Shown one piece after another: positions 26,984 through 36,295 of a stretch of DNA of 64,000 nt (its first letter is position 1; each line of letters opens with the position of its first letter). Origin of the DNA: UBA6623 sp965238125 (lineage in GTDB: Bacteria > Acidobacteriota > Terriglobia > Bryobacterales > UBA6623); NCBI GenBank assembly GCA_965238125.1, contig OZ250179.1, positions 744,001 through 808,000 of the forward strand, read 5' to 3'. The notes under the pieces are model-generated. The model was not told the DNA's origin. It made no database searches and saw only the letters and a program-made list of their open reading frames with translations. Made by a program: the position numbers and the translations under genes.

Positions 26984-28609
26984 ATGTTCAGTTCCAATCT
27001 ACAAATCCCGCTTCTCGACCTCGTCATCATCGTCGTCTACATGTTAGGCATTCTGGCCGTCGGCATTTTAGCCACGCGCCACCAGAAAATGACCGGCGAC
27101 AACTACTTCCTGGCCGGTCGCTCGCTCGGTTGGATCACCGTCGGCGCGGCGCTTTTCGCCTCGAATATTTCGACCATCCACGTCGTCGGGTTAGCGGCGT
27201 CGGGTTACGGCGAGGGCATTGTCTGGGGCAATTTTGAGTTGGCCGCGGGGTTCACGCTGATCATCCTGGGATTGGTGTTCGCGCCTTTTTACTTTCGCAA
27301 TCGCATCGGCACCCTGCCGGAGTTTCTTGAGCGCCGCTTCAGCTCGGGATCGCGATCGTTCCTGGCCTTCATGGCGATTCTGGCCGCGCTCTTTATCCAC
27401 ATCGGCATGAGCTTGTACGCTGGGGCGACGGTGTTCGAGCAGTTCTTCGGCATCAACGTCTACGCATCGATTCTGATCATCTCGGTGATCACGGGAATCT
27501 ACACCGTGCTGGGCGGACTCAAGGCGGTCGTCATCACCGAAACGATTCAGACCGTGGTCCTGATCGTCGGTGCGATCGCGGTCACGGTCGCGGCTATCAT
27601 GGCCTTGCCCGATCACGGCATCACGACGATGGCCGAATTCGAAGCCGCCTTGAAGCCGGGCCAGTTGAATCTTTTGCACACCGACAACTCCGTGGGCTTG
27701 GCCTGGTATTCGATTCTACTCGGCTATCCGGTATTGGGGATCTGGTATTGGTGCACCGACCAAACGATCGTGCAACGCGTGCTGGCCGCGAAGTCCCAAC
27801 ACGACGCGCAGATCGGACCGCTGTTCGCCGGCTTCATCAAAATCCTGCCGGTCTTCATCCTGGTTCTGCCCGGCACGATCGGGTATGTGTTGTTCCAAGA
27901 CCGCATCGGCGACGACGCCAACCAAGTGCTGCCGGTATTGATTACGGAGCTGATTCCGACCGGCCTCAAGGGATTGATCTCAGCCGGGCTTCTGGCCGCG
28001 CTGATGAGCACCATCGCCGCCGCGCTCAACAGTTGCGCGACACTCGTCGCCGTCGATATCGTCACCCGCATTCGCCCGCGAACACCCGACGAAACACAAG
28101 TCCGCATCGGCCGCTGGGCCGCCGTCGGCATCATGTTGGCCGCCATGGCCTGGTCGACGCAAGGCGGCCGTTTCACAAGTATTTTCGAAGCCGTGCAGGT
28201 GATTGCCGCCGATCTCGCGCCCCCGATTACGACCGTCTTCTTGTGGGGCGTCTTCTGGCGACGCGGAACCGCGCAAGCCTCTCTGGCCACGCTGATCTTC
28301 GGCCTTACCCTTGGGGTGATCGCGTTCACGGTCGATCTTCCCATAATCGGCGACGAGAAACTCATCACCGACGTCTGGGGCGTGCCCTTCATGCTGCAGG
28401 CCTGGTGGGGCTTCGTGATGTGCAGCGTCGTCTTCGTCGTGGTCAGCCTACTGACGCCGCCCCCGCCGCCCGAAAAAGTCGACGGCCTCACCTGGGACAA
28501 CCCGCTGGCCGTGCTGACCCACAAGATCGATTCCGACCGCATCGATCCGCGCTATGTCGCGGGCGCCTTGATGGCCACGCTGATCTTGGTCTACGTTTCC
28601 CTCGCGTAA
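26984..28609 (+). CDS. Sodium:solute symporter (SSS/SGLT family)
   Basis: 541-residue permease with about 14 hydrophobic segments, starting MFSSNLQIPLLDLVIIVVYM at the ATG at 26984. SSS hallmarks: TGDNYFLAGRSLGWITVGAALFASNIST (first helices), LVFAPFYFRNRIGTLPEFLERRF, and GLKGLISAGLLAALMSTIAAALNSCATL with conserved small/polar residues. Imports an organic solute with Na+. The downstream aldolase gene starts 30 bases after its stop, suggesting one operon and a sugar-acid-like substrate, which is inferred. Confidence 0.9.
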   Translation: MFSSNLQIPLLDLVIIVVYMLGILAVGILATRHQKMTGDNYFLAGRSLGWITVGAALFASNISTIHVVGLAASGYGEGIVWGNFELAAGFTLIILGLVFAPFYFRNRIGTLPEFLERRFSSGSRSFLAFMAILAALFIHIGMSLYAGATVFEQFFGINVYASILIISVITGIYTVLGGLKAVVITETIQTVVLIVGAIAVTVAAIMALPDHGITTMAEFEAALKPGQLNLLHTDNSVGLAWYSILLGYPVLGIWYWCTDQTIVQRVLAAKSQHDAQIGPLFAGFIKILPVFILVLPGTIGYVLFQDRIGDDANQVLPVLITELIPTGLKGLISAGLLAALMSTIAAALNSCATLVAVDIVTRIRPRTPDETQVRIGRWAAVGIMLAAMAWSTQGGRFTSIFEAVQVIAADLAPPITTVFLWGVFWRRGTAQASLATLIFGLTLGVIAFTVDLPIIGDEKLITDVWGVPFMLQAWWGFVMCSVVFVVVSLLTPPPPPEKVDGLTWDNPLAVLTHKIDSDRIDPRYVAGALMATLILVYVSLA

Positions 28610-28638
28610 CGCCGGGAAGAAATTCGACAGGAGCCGTT

Positions 28639-29553
28639 ATGCCGTTCGAAGAGATTACAGGAATTATCCCGCCCATGGTAACGACGTTCGACGCGGAGGG
28701 CCGCGTCGACGAAGCGCTTCACCGCGCCGATGTCCGTGCGCTGTTGGCCGCGGGAGTTCACGGTCTTGCCATTTGCGGAAGCACCGGCGAAGGCCATGCC
28801 GTGACGAGCGACGAGACTCGCGCCATCACCGGCGCAACGGTGGAAGAAGTCGGCGGGCGGATTCCCGTCATCACCGGCATCATCACCAACAGCACCCAGG
28901 CAGCGATTGAGCGTGCCAAGGCCGTCGCCGATCTGGGCGTCGCGGCGCTTCAGGTGACACCGGTGCACTACCTGTTCCGTCCCGACGATGACGCCATGGC
29001 GCGGCACTTCGATACTCTGGCCCAGGCAGCCGGCTTACCCGTCATCATCTACAACGTCGTGCCGTGGAGCTATCTTTCACCCGAGTTGTTGACCCGCATC
29101 CTGCGCGATGTCGACGGCGTGATCGGCGTCAAGCAAAGCGCGGGCGACATGAAACTGCTGGCCGACTTGCTGTTTCTGACCGACGCCGACTGGGCTCGCG
29201 ACAAAGGCGTACGCATTCTCTCCGCGGTGGACGCGCTGCTCTACCCCTCGTTTTCGCTTGGAGCGCACGGATCAGTGGCGGCTGTCTTAACGGCGGCGCC
29301 CGGGTTGTGTGTCGAGTTGTGGGATGCCGTCCGGGCCGGCGATCACGCTCGCGCTCGCGAACTCCACACCATGTTGCTCAGAGTGTGGAACGCGATTTTC
29401 GCGGACAACCTCCCCGCGAACGTCAAAACAGCTATGAAGCTGCAAGGCCGCGACGGAGGGTTCCCGAGAGCTCCGATGTCGCAAAGCTCGCCCGAGCAGA
29501 CCGAAGCGATTGCCGCCGCTCTGGCGGCCGCGCGCGAGAGCGCCGCCGCGTAA
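28639..29553 (+). CDS. DapA-family (dihydrodipicolinate synthase/N-acetylneuraminate lyase) aldolase
   Basis: 304-residue TIM-barrel Schiff-base aldolase. CGSTGEGHAVTSDE (about 46-59) is the pyruvate carboxylate-binding GSTGE motif, YNVVPWSYLS holds the catalytic Tyr, and DGVIGVKQSAGD holds the Schiff-base Lys. The start ATG follows an AGGAG site. Being beside a symporter rather than lysine genes suggests a catabolic lyase or dehydratase acting on a 2-keto sugar acid instead of lysine synthesis. Confidence 0.88.
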   Translation: MPFEEITGIIPPMVTTFDAEGRVDEALHRADVRALLAAGVHGLAICGSTGEGHAVTSDETRAITGATVEEVGGRIPVITGIITNSTQAAIERAKAVADLGVAALQVTPVHYLFRPDDDAMARHFDTLAQAAGLPVIIYNVVPWSYLSPELLTRILRDVDGVIGVKQSAGDMKLLADLLFLTDADWARDKGVRILSAVDALLYPSFSLGAHGSVAAVLTAAPGLCVELWDAVRAGDHARARELHTMLLRVWNAIFADNLPANVKTAMKLQGRDGGFPRAPMSQSSPEQTEAIAAALAAARESAAA

Positions 29554-29617
29554 CCCACCCGAGCGCGGAGCGTCCCCAGGTAGCGACCAACACTCGTGTT
29601 TGTCCTAGCCCAAAGTA

Positions 29618-29640
29618 GAGACAAGCTCTCAGCTTGTCTC
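29618..29640. terminator. Bidirectional hairpin between convergent aldolase and rpoD genes
   Basis: GAGACAAGCT (29618-29627), loop CTC, AGCTTGTCTC (29631-29640): a perfect 10-bp stem. No long T run follows on either side, so termination strength is uncertain. Confidence 0.6.
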
Positions 29641-29670
29641 GCCTCGGTCAGCGATTACGAAGTCCCCGGG

Positions 29671-31290
29671 CTACTCTTGCATATCCGGATCGACGAAGGC
29701 TTGCAGCCGCCGGCTGCGGCTGGGGTGACGCAGCTTACGAAGCGCCTTGGCTTCGATCTGCCGAATTCTCTCTCTCGTGACGGCAAAGCGCTGGCCCACT
29801 TCTTCCAGCGTATGCTCGTTCCCGTCCTCCAGCCCGAAGCGCATCTTGATGACCTTCTCTTCGCGGGGGCTCAGTGATTGCAGCACCTGAGAGGTCTGCG
29901 CCCGCAGGTTGAGGTTGATGACGGCGTCGGCGGGGGAAACCTGCTGCTGATCCTCAATGAAGTCCCCTAGGTGCGACTCCTCCTCTTCGCCCACCGGCGT
30001 CTCGATCGAGATCGGCTCCTGCGCCACCTTCATCACCTTGCGGACTTTGGGAACCGAGACCCCCATCTTGGCGGCGATTTCTTCACTGCTCGGCTCGCGT
30101 CCCAGCTCTTGGACCAGCGATCGCGACGTGCGGATCACCTTATTGATCGTCTCGATCATATGAACCGGGATGCGAATGGTACGCGCTTGATCGGCAATTG
30201 CTCGCGTGATAGCCTGCCGGATCCACCAGGTGGCATACGTTGAAAACTTGTATCCGCGCTGGTATTCGAACTTATCCACCGCCTTCATCAACCCGAGGTT
30301 GCCTTCCTGGATCAGATCGAGGAACTGCAGCCCTCTGTTGACGTATCGTTTGGCGATCGAAACCACCAAACGCAGGTTCGCTTCGACCAATTCACGCTTG
30401 GCAGTCTCGGCTTGGACTTGGCTCTTGCGAATGACGCGCAGGGTCGTGCGAAGCTCGGCCGATTCCGCGCCCGCCTCGTCCTCCATGCGGTGTGTCTGTT
30501 GATCAAAGTCACGGATTTCGTTCTTGATCCGGTGCACGTCCTCGCCCCGGTCGCGTCCGAGCTGCTCGAGTTCGCGGCGGTGTTGCGCCAGCGGTCCGTC
30601 CAGGGCCTTCAGCGCATCGACGACCTTTTGGACTTCTCCGATCAGCCGATCTTGCGCGTCGTCGGTGAGGTCAAGGGATCGGATCTTTTGCGACATCCGC
30701 ACGCGAGTCCGGCCCAACTCCATCTGGAGATGCCTGGTTTCGGCGGGTTTTTGCCGGCGGGGTATCCCGATCAACTTGCGCCGCGCGGTCTCGGCCGTCC
30801 GCTGCATCCGCTCGACATCGTTGATCGTCTCGATGAAGTTCGCTGTCTGGCTTTTGAGAAACTGCTCGTTGACGTCCTCGAAGTTCAGCGAGACGATGTC
30901 GCGAATCGAGCGATTACCCGCTTCCAACTCGTCTCGCACCAGAACCAAGTGAAGCGTCGCCACTGGGCATCGCGCCAACGTCTTCTGAACCCGGCGACAT
31001 CCTCGCTCGATGCGTTTCGCGATGGCCACCTCGCCCTCGCGCGTCAGCAACGGCGCGGCGCCCATCTCGCGCAAATAAACACGAACCGGGTCGGTCGTCT
31101 TTGTTTCGCTTTCGGCCGCGAGACTCAGATCAGGGCCGCTGTCGGCGGGTTGGGATTCCTCGCGCGGGCTCTCTTCTGCGGCGGGAACTTCTTCGAGGGT
31201 TTCGAGTTGTCGGGCGTCGTAGTCGTTGAGCAAGCGCTCTACGGCGCCGCCGCCGCGCATGCCCTTGCGGGTGTCGTTGTCTACCGCCAA
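29671..31290 (-). CDS. rpoD: Primary-type RNA polymerase sigma factor
   Basis: 539 residues. Region 1.2 (TDPVRVYLREMGAAPLLTREGE), a long charged non-conserved region (about 180-290), region 2 (LRLVVSIAKRYVNRGLQFLDLIQEGNLGLMKAVDKFEYQRG and YKFSTYATWWIRQAITRAI), region 3, and region 4.2 helix-turn-helix (TLEEVGQRFAVTRERIRQIE) are all present. The C-terminus HPSRSRRLQAF matches group 1 sigma-70. Region 1.1 is short and acidic. The longest frame begins with TTG at 31290; an internal Met (MRGGGAVERLL) ten codons later is an alternative. Confidence 0.93.
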   Translation of the reverse strand: MAVDNDTRKGMRGGGAVERLLNDYDARQLETLEEVPAAEESPREESQPADSGPDLSLAAESETKTTDPVRVYLREMGAAPLLTREGEVAIAKRIERGCRRVQKTLARCPVATLHLVLVRDELEAGNRSIRDIVSLNFEDVNEQFLKSQTANFIETINDVERMQRTAETARRKLIGIPRRQKPAETRHLQMELGRTRVRMSQKIRSLDLTDDAQDRLIGEVQKVVDALKALDGPLAQHRRELEQLGRDRGEDVHRIKNEIRDFDQQTHRMEDEAGAESAELRTTLRVIRKSQVQAETAKRELVEANLRLVVSIAKRYVNRGLQFLDLIQEGNLGLMKAVDKFEYQRGYKFSTYATWWIRQAITRAIADQARTIRIPVHMIETINKVIRTSRSLVQELGREPSSEEIAAKMGVSVPKVRKVMKVAQEPISIETPVGEEEESHLGDFIEDQQQVSPADAVINLNLRAQTSQVLQSLSPREEKVIKMRFGLEDGNEHTLEEVGQRFAVTRERIRQIEAKALRKLRHPSRSRRLQAFVDPDMQE

Positions 31291-31775
31291 CAGATTCCTC
31301 CGCTTTCCTTCGCTTTAGCTTCGGATCAAACGCGCACCTCGCCCCTCTTCAATCAGGCGCGGTAACAGCCGGGTGCTCGATCCATGGGTTGAACGGACTA
31401 CCAATCGCTACCACGCGGGCCGACACGGTAAGGAGAGCGCCGACATCAAGGGAAACGGCTGTCGCGTGGACCTCTTCACACAGCCGTACCTTTTGGGCTT
31501 TTTCATTCTACAACAAGACACAGCGTAAACTGTCTCCAAGAGGGGCCGCGGCATGGTACGCGCGGATCAAAAACTCGGGGAAAGTGCTTACCCCTCGTGG
31601 GCCTAACGGCTAACCTGCGTGACTGCCCCGCTACTCTACGCGTGCCGCTTAACGAACCCGCCCGTGCGGTGAAAGTTGCGTGCCGGTGTTCATTCGCGTA
31701 ATCGCCCCGCCCGGGTTTCATCGCTTCATCGCTCCATCCGGTCTTTGAAGGATCCCGGCAGCGGATATAATAGTT
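31291..31775. other. Intergenic region between rpoD and the DUF1501 gene
   Basis: 485 bp between divergent genes. No convincing coding sequence: short frames lack start signals and domains. It should contain the rpoD promoter, but I cannot fix its boxes. Confidence 0.4.
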
Positions 31776-33290
31776 GTGACCTTGATCCAGGAAACCCGAG
31801 GTGCCGCCGTGACTTTCTCCGAATCCGAACACTTAATGATGACGCGCCGACAGCTTTTCGGCCGCGCCAGTACGGGGATCGGCGTTGCCGCGCTGAGCTC
31901 ATTGCTCAACCCCGATCTTTTCGCCGCGCCCCGCCAAGACCCCATGGGACGGGCCATCGACCCGGCGACCGGCGGCCTCGCCGAATTGCCTCACTTCACC
32001 CCGAAAGCGAAACGCGTCATCTTCCTGCATCAGTCCGGCGCGCCTTCGCAGATCGATCTATTCGACTACAAGCCCAAACTGCGGCAGTTTCACGGTTCCG
32101 AGTTGCCCGATTCGATTCGCCAAGGTCAACGCATCACCGGCATGACCTCGGGGCAAGACTCGCTCCCCATCGCTTCGTCGATGTTCAAGTTCACCCGTCA
32201 AGGACAAAGCGGCACGTACCTGAGCGAGTTGCTTCCACATCACGGCAAGATCATCGACGACATCGCCCTCGTCAAGACCGTTCACACCGACGCCATCAAT
32301 CACGACCCGGCGATCACCTTCATTCAGACCGGCAGTCAGCAACCGGGTCGCCCCAGTATGGGCGCTTGGTTGAGTTACGGACTCGGTACCGAGAATCAAG
32401 ACTTGCCCAGCTACGTTGTCCTCGTGTCGCAGAAAACGGCGAAGAACAACGCTCAGCCTTTGTTCTCGCGTTTGTGGGGCAGCGCCTTCTTGCCTTCGCG
32501 CTACCAGGGCATCAAGTTTCGTTCCGGCGGCGACCCGGTGCTGCATCTTTCCGATCCTCCCGGCATGGACCGCAAGTCACGTCGCCGCATGTTGGACGGG
32601 CTGGCGAAGCTCAACCAAATCAAGGCCGAGGCCTTCGGCGACCCGGAAATCAACACCCGCATCGCCCAATACGAAATGGCCTATCGGATGCAATCGTCCG
32701 TGCCCGATCTGATGGATCTATCGAACGAACCCAAGCACATCTTCGACTTGTACGGGCCCGATTCCCGCAAGCCCGGCACCTATGCCGCCAACTGCTTGCT
32801 CGCCCGCCGGCTCGCCGAGCGCAACGTCCGTTTCATCCAGCTTTATATGCGCGGATGGGATCAACACGGCGACCTGCCCCGTGATATCGGCCTACAGTGT
32901 CGGGCAACCGATCAAGCCTCGGCGGCACTCATTCTCGACTTGAAGCAGCGCGGCATGCTCGACGACACGCTGGTCGTGTGGGGCGGCGAATTCGGACGCA
33001 CCGTCTATTGCCAAGGGACGCTCACCGAGACCAACTACGGGCGCGATCATCACCCCCGCTGTTTCACCATGTGGATGGCGGGCGGCGGAATCAAGCCCGG
33101 GGTAAGCCTGGGACAAACCGACGACTACTCCTACAACATCGTAGAGGACCCCATCCACATTCACGACCTACAGGCGACGATCCTGCACTGTCTCGGCATC
33201 GATCACAAGAAGCTCACCTTCAAGTTCCAAGGCCGCCACTTCCGACTCACCGACATTCACGGCAACCTGGTCGACAAGATCCTAGCCTGA
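31776..33290 (+). CDS. DUF1501 protein, Tat-exported
   Basis: 504 residues. The Tat signal lies at about 19-45 (MMTRRQLFGRASTGIGVAAL). The body matches DUF1501, an alkaline-phosphatase-fold family of unknown role common in Planctomycetes and Acidobacteriota: FLHQSGAPSQIDLFDYKP near the start, VWGGEFGRT, and GRDHHPRCFTMWMAGGG near the end with likely metal ligands. The longest start is GTG at 31776; the ATG at 31833 would place the Tat motif at the very N-terminus. In other genomes it often pairs with a DUF1553/DUF1549 cytochrome-like protein, which is not seen here. Confidence 0.85.
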   Translation: MTLIQETRGAAVTFSESEHLMMTRRQLFGRASTGIGVAALSSLLNPDLFAAPRQDPMGRAIDPATGGLAELPHFTPKAKRVIFLHQSGAPSQIDLFDYKPKLRQFHGSELPDSIRQGQRITGMTSGQDSLPIASSMFKFTRQGQSGTYLSELLPHHGKIIDDIALVKTVHTDAINHDPAITFIQTGSQQPGRPSMGAWLSYGLGTENQDLPSYVVLVSQKTAKNNAQPLFSRLWGSAFLPSRYQGIKFRSGGDPVLHLSDPPGMDRKSRRRMLDGLAKLNQIKAEAFGDPEINTRIAQYEMAYRMQSSVPDLMDLSNEPKHIFDLYGPDSRKPGTYAANCLLARRLAERNVRFIQLYMRGWDQHGDLPRDIGLQCRATDQASAALILDLKQRGMLDDTLVVWGGEFGRTVYCQGTLTETNYGRDHHPRCFTMWMAGGGIKPGVSLGQTDDYSYNIVEDPIHIHDLQATILHCLGIDHKKLTFKFQGRHFRLTDIHGNLVDKILA

Positions 33291-33309
33291 TCCCCAATGC
33301 GGCCCAGTG

Positions 33310-33331
33310 GGGCAGGTCTCCAGGCCTGCCC
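33310..33331 (+). terminator. Hairpin after the DUF1501 gene
   Basis: GGGCAGG (33310-33316) pairs with CCTGCCC (33325-33331) over an 8-base loop, 19 bases after the stop codon. No T run follows. Confidence 0.4.
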
Positions 33332-33574
33332 ATACCTCAACCCACCCCAAACTGAGCCGTGCGCGTTAAGTAAGCGGTATGCGGCTCTCAACCATTCCGC
33401 GAAACAAAGCCAATTCGCGCGAGTCGCAAACCTGAACTTTCAAGTCACGGGACCGAGCCCCTCTCGCCGCCGCTATGCCGAATTAGCTCAGGCCCCCGGT
33501 GCTTGCCCCACCGCACCCACGTTGATATTCTCAACAGAGCCTTCTACCCGCTCGTAGGAAGGAATCGCAACACC

Positions 33575-34840
33575 ATGCCGTCACCGATCTCACGCCGAGA
33601 CTTCAACCGTTCCACCGTCCTGGCCGCGCCGGCGTTATTGAACGCGCAAACCGCGGGCACTAAGGTCAACCTTGGGTGGGTGGGCCTCGGCAACCGCGGC
33701 GGCCGTCACATCAAGACCATGATGAAGGTCGCCAAGGACGGCGCGTCGATCGGGGCCATCTGCGATACCTTCGGCCCGCGCATGGCCGCGGGTAAGGACG
33801 TCGTCGCAACCCAACAAGGAGTCGCTCCCGAGACCTACCACGACTACTACAAGATGCTCGAAAACGACGCCATCGATGCCGTCGTGATCATGACGCCCGA
33901 GCACTTGCATCGCGACATGGCCATCGCCGCGCTCGAGGCCGGCAAGCACGTTTACTGCGAAAAGCCGCTCAGCCACACCATCGAAGAAGGCCACGAGATT
34001 CTCGCCGCCGTCAAAAGGAGCGGCAAGAAATTTCAAGTCGGCACGCAACGCCGCAGTTCGCTGCTCTACCAAAAGGCCAAGGAGATCTACGAGTCCGGCG
34101 TGCTCGGCAAAGTGGTCTACGCCCGCGCTTTCTGGTTCCGCAACAGCCCGTCGACGTTCCCGGCTTGGCGCTACAAGATCCCCGCGGAAGCCACGCCCGA
34201 CAACACGGATTACGAAAGGTTCTTGGGCGGCGCGCCGGATTCCGACTTCAACAAGCAACGCTATTTCCAATGGCGTCTTTATTGGGACTACTCGGGCGGC
34301 ATCTCGACCGACCTGCTGGTCCACCAAACCGACGCGATCCACATGATCACCGGCCGCACGCATTGCAAGTCGGTGATGTGCAACGGCGGTGTCCATTACT
34401 GGCGCCAAGACGACCGCGAAGTCCCCGACCACGTGACGGCCGGCTTTGAATACCCCGACCACTTCCACATCAACTACACCGCCGCCTTCAGCACGTCCCA
34501 CTTCCGTTACGGCGAGCAGTTGCTCGGCAGCGAAGGCGCGATGGAGATCATCGGCTTACGCGATCTCTACGTCTACCCCGAGAAGTATCGCGACGCGCCC
34601 GAAGAGGTGTCGTCCAGACCTGAGATCCACATCCGCGGCCGCAAGGACCTAGGGCAAGGCAACCCGACCGGCGCTCACTTGAAGAACTTCATCGACGCGA
34701 TCCGCGACAACGTCCCGCTCAACTGCGACGCCCAAACCGGCCACGAAGCCGCCGTCACCGGGCACCTGGCAACGATGTCCTACCGCAAGGAAAAGAAAGT
34801 CTTCTGGGACAACGACAACCAGCGCTATCATTTGGGCTAG
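33575..34840 (+). CDS. Gfo/Idh/MocA-family oxidoreductase, Tat-exported
   Basis: 421 residues from the ATG at 33575. Signal MPSPISRRDFNRSTVLAA is a twin-arginine type, so the enzyme may fold with its cofactor before export. Rossmann motif LGWVGLGNRGGRHIK (about 31-45) and the family motif CEKPLSHT (about 128-135) are clear. The second domain has DLLVHQTDAIHMITGR. Acts on a sugar or polyol with NAD(P). It is flanked by the DUF1501 gene and an Nramp-like gene. Confidence 0.9.
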   Translation: MPSPISRRDFNRSTVLAAPALLNAQTAGTKVNLGWVGLGNRGGRHIKTMMKVAKDGASIGAICDTFGPRMAAGKDVVATQQGVAPETYHDYYKMLENDAIDAVVIMTPEHLHRDMAIAALEAGKHVYCEKPLSHTIEEGHEILAAVKRSGKKFQVGTQRRSSLLYQKAKEIYESGVLGKVVYARAFWFRNSPSTFPAWRYKIPAEATPDNTDYERFLGGAPDSDFNKQRYFQWRLYWDYSGGISTDLLVHQTDAIHMITGRTHCKSVMCNGGVHYWRQDDREVPDHVTAGFEYPDHFHINYTAAFSTSHFRYGEQLLGSEGAMEIIGLRDLYVYPEKYRDAPEEVSSRPEIHIRGRKDLGQGNPTGAHLKNFIDAIRDNVPLNCDAQTGHEAAVTGHLATMSYRKEKKVFWDNDNQRYHLG

Positions 34841-34864
34841 GCGCATTGAGCACGACGGGCAACC

Positions 34865-34922
34865 GTAACGAAGTAACGACGGGCCTGTCGCGTGCTTCGG
34901 CCGGCAGGTGGTGAGACGCGGA
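34865..34922 (+). repeat. Dispersed repeat, copy R2
   Basis: GTAACGAAGTAACGACGGGC followed by CTGTCGCGTGCTTCGGCC and GGCAGGTGGTGAGACGCGGA. It aligns along its whole length with R1. It lies between the oxidoreductase and the Nramp-like gene. Confidence 0.55.
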
Positions 34923-34939
34923 CCAGCGCGCTGGTCCGC
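34918..34939. repeat. Perfect 22-bp palindrome upstream of the Nramp-like gene
   Basis: GCGGACCAGCG / CGCTGGTCCGC, centred at 34928-34929, ending 6 bases before the ATG at 34946. It could be a hairpin that hides the ribosome-binding region, an operator, or part of repeat R2. It leaves no room for a normal Shine-Dalgarno outside the stem. Confidence 0.6.
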
Positions 34940-34945
34940 GGCCCC

Positions 34946-36196
34946 ATGCAAGAAACCCCAATCTTCGACCGCCTCAAACGGTTCGCGTCGTCCATCGCCC
35001 CCGGTGTCTTCCTGATCGGCTACGTCATCGGGACCGGCAGTGTCACGACGATGGCCTCGGCCGGGGCCAAATACGGACTGTCGCTGATTTGGACGGGTGT
35101 CGTAGCATCGCTGTTCACCTACATCATGTTCGTGGCGATCAGCAAAGCCGCGATCGTCACCGGCAAAACGCTGCTCCACAACTTCCGAGAGCATTTCGGA
35201 GCGGCATCGGCGATCTTCGTCATGGCCGGGTTGATGACGACCCAAATCGCCTCGATCGTTGGTGTGATGGGCATCGTGTCGGACGTCGTGCGCGAGGCGA
35301 CCATCCCATTGACCGCCGACGGCGCGGGAGTCCCAACCCTCTACTCGGCGCTGTTTTTCAGCCTGCTGCTCTACGGCCTCTTCTGGATCGGCCGCCATCA
35401 GGCGTTCTTGAAAGTCTTGGCGATCTTGGTCGCGGCGATGGGGTTTTCCTTCATCGCGACGATGCTGATGGTGCTGCCCGAGCCGACAGCATTCCTGCGC
35501 GGGCTGATCCCTTCGGTGCCCGACGAAGGCAACGCGCAACTGCTGATCGCGGGCATGGTGGGCACGACGATGGCCGGGGTTTGTCTCATCACGCGCAGCA
35601 CGCTGGTGATTGAAAAAGGCTGGACCCCGGACGACTTCAAGATCGAACATCGGGACGCTTTCATCTCGGTCACGATGATGCTCGTCATCAACGTGGCGAT
35701 CATGGCGGCCGCCGCCGGGACGCTCTTCGTGCGCGGCATGGAAGTGCGCCACGCGGTCGACATGATCCAGGCGCTCGAACCCGTGGCCGGTTCGCGGGCG
35801 GCGATGCTTTTCGTCGTGGGCATCGTTTCCGCCGGGCTTTCATCGTTGTTCCCCAATTACTTGTTGGGCGTGTGGCTGCTTGCCGATTACTTGGATCTAC
35901 CCCGAGATGCCCGCCGCCCGGCCTATCGCATCTTGGTCGCGGCGTGCGCCTCGGTGGGCCTCGTGATTCCGATCTTCGGCGGAAGCCCGGTCGCGATCAT
36001 GATCGCCTCGCAAGCCATCAGCCCTGTAATCATGCCGGTGATGGCGGTCTTGACGACGCTGTTGTTGCTCAAAAAAGACGTTGTCGGACCGCACGAAAAC
36101 TCGCGGCTGATGAACGCCGGCTTGGCCGTCACGGTTCTATTTACGTTCTACATGCTCTATACAGCCGTGCTCGGATTCATGGAGCTGATGGGCTGA
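34946..36196 (+). CDS. Nramp-like metal-ion transporter
   Basis: 416 residues, about 11 hydrophobic segments from the ATG at 34946 (MQETPIFDRLKRFASSIAPG). SIAPGVFLIGYVIGTGSVTTMASAGAKYG is the first-helix Nramp region, here with GYVIGTG in place of the canonical DPGN. Later helices include GMVGTTMAGVCLITRSTLV and LVIPIFGGSPVAIMIASQAISPVIMPVM. Loss of the classical metal-binding Asp-Pro-Gly-Asn argues that its substrate may not be Mn2+/Fe2+. A second, disrupted member lies at 21871-25023. Confidence 0.85.
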   Translation: MQETPIFDRLKRFASSIAPGVFLIGYVIGTGSVTTMASAGAKYGLSLIWTGVVASLFTYIMFVAISKAAIVTGKTLLHNFREHFGAASAIFVMAGLMTTQIASIVGVMGIVSDVVREATIPLTADGAGVPTLYSALFFSLLLYGLFWIGRHQAFLKVLAILVAAMGFSFIATMLMVLPEPTAFLRGLIPSVPDEGNAQLLIAGMVGTTMAGVCLITRSTLVIEKGWTPDDFKIEHRDAFISVTMMLVINVAIMAAAAGTLFVRGMEVRHAVDMIQALEPVAGSRAAMLFVVGIVSAGLSSLFPNYLLGVWLLADYLDLPRDARRPAYRILVAACASVGLVIPIFGGSPVAIMIASQAISPVIMPVMAVLTTLLLLKKDVVGPHENSRLMNAGLAVTVLFTFYMLYTAVLGFMELMG

Positions 36197-36295
36197 GCGC
36201 GGCGGATTGCGGGTTTCGTTTCGGTATCCTAGGAAATCTCCGCAAACGCTCCGGGACGGCAGCCCGCCGCCCGCGGACGAAACAGGTCACGGACC

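Noticed and set aside
30412..31365. 317-residue plus-strand frame opposite rpoD
   Set aside because: rpoD on the other strand has all sigma regions; the antisense frame is a shadow.
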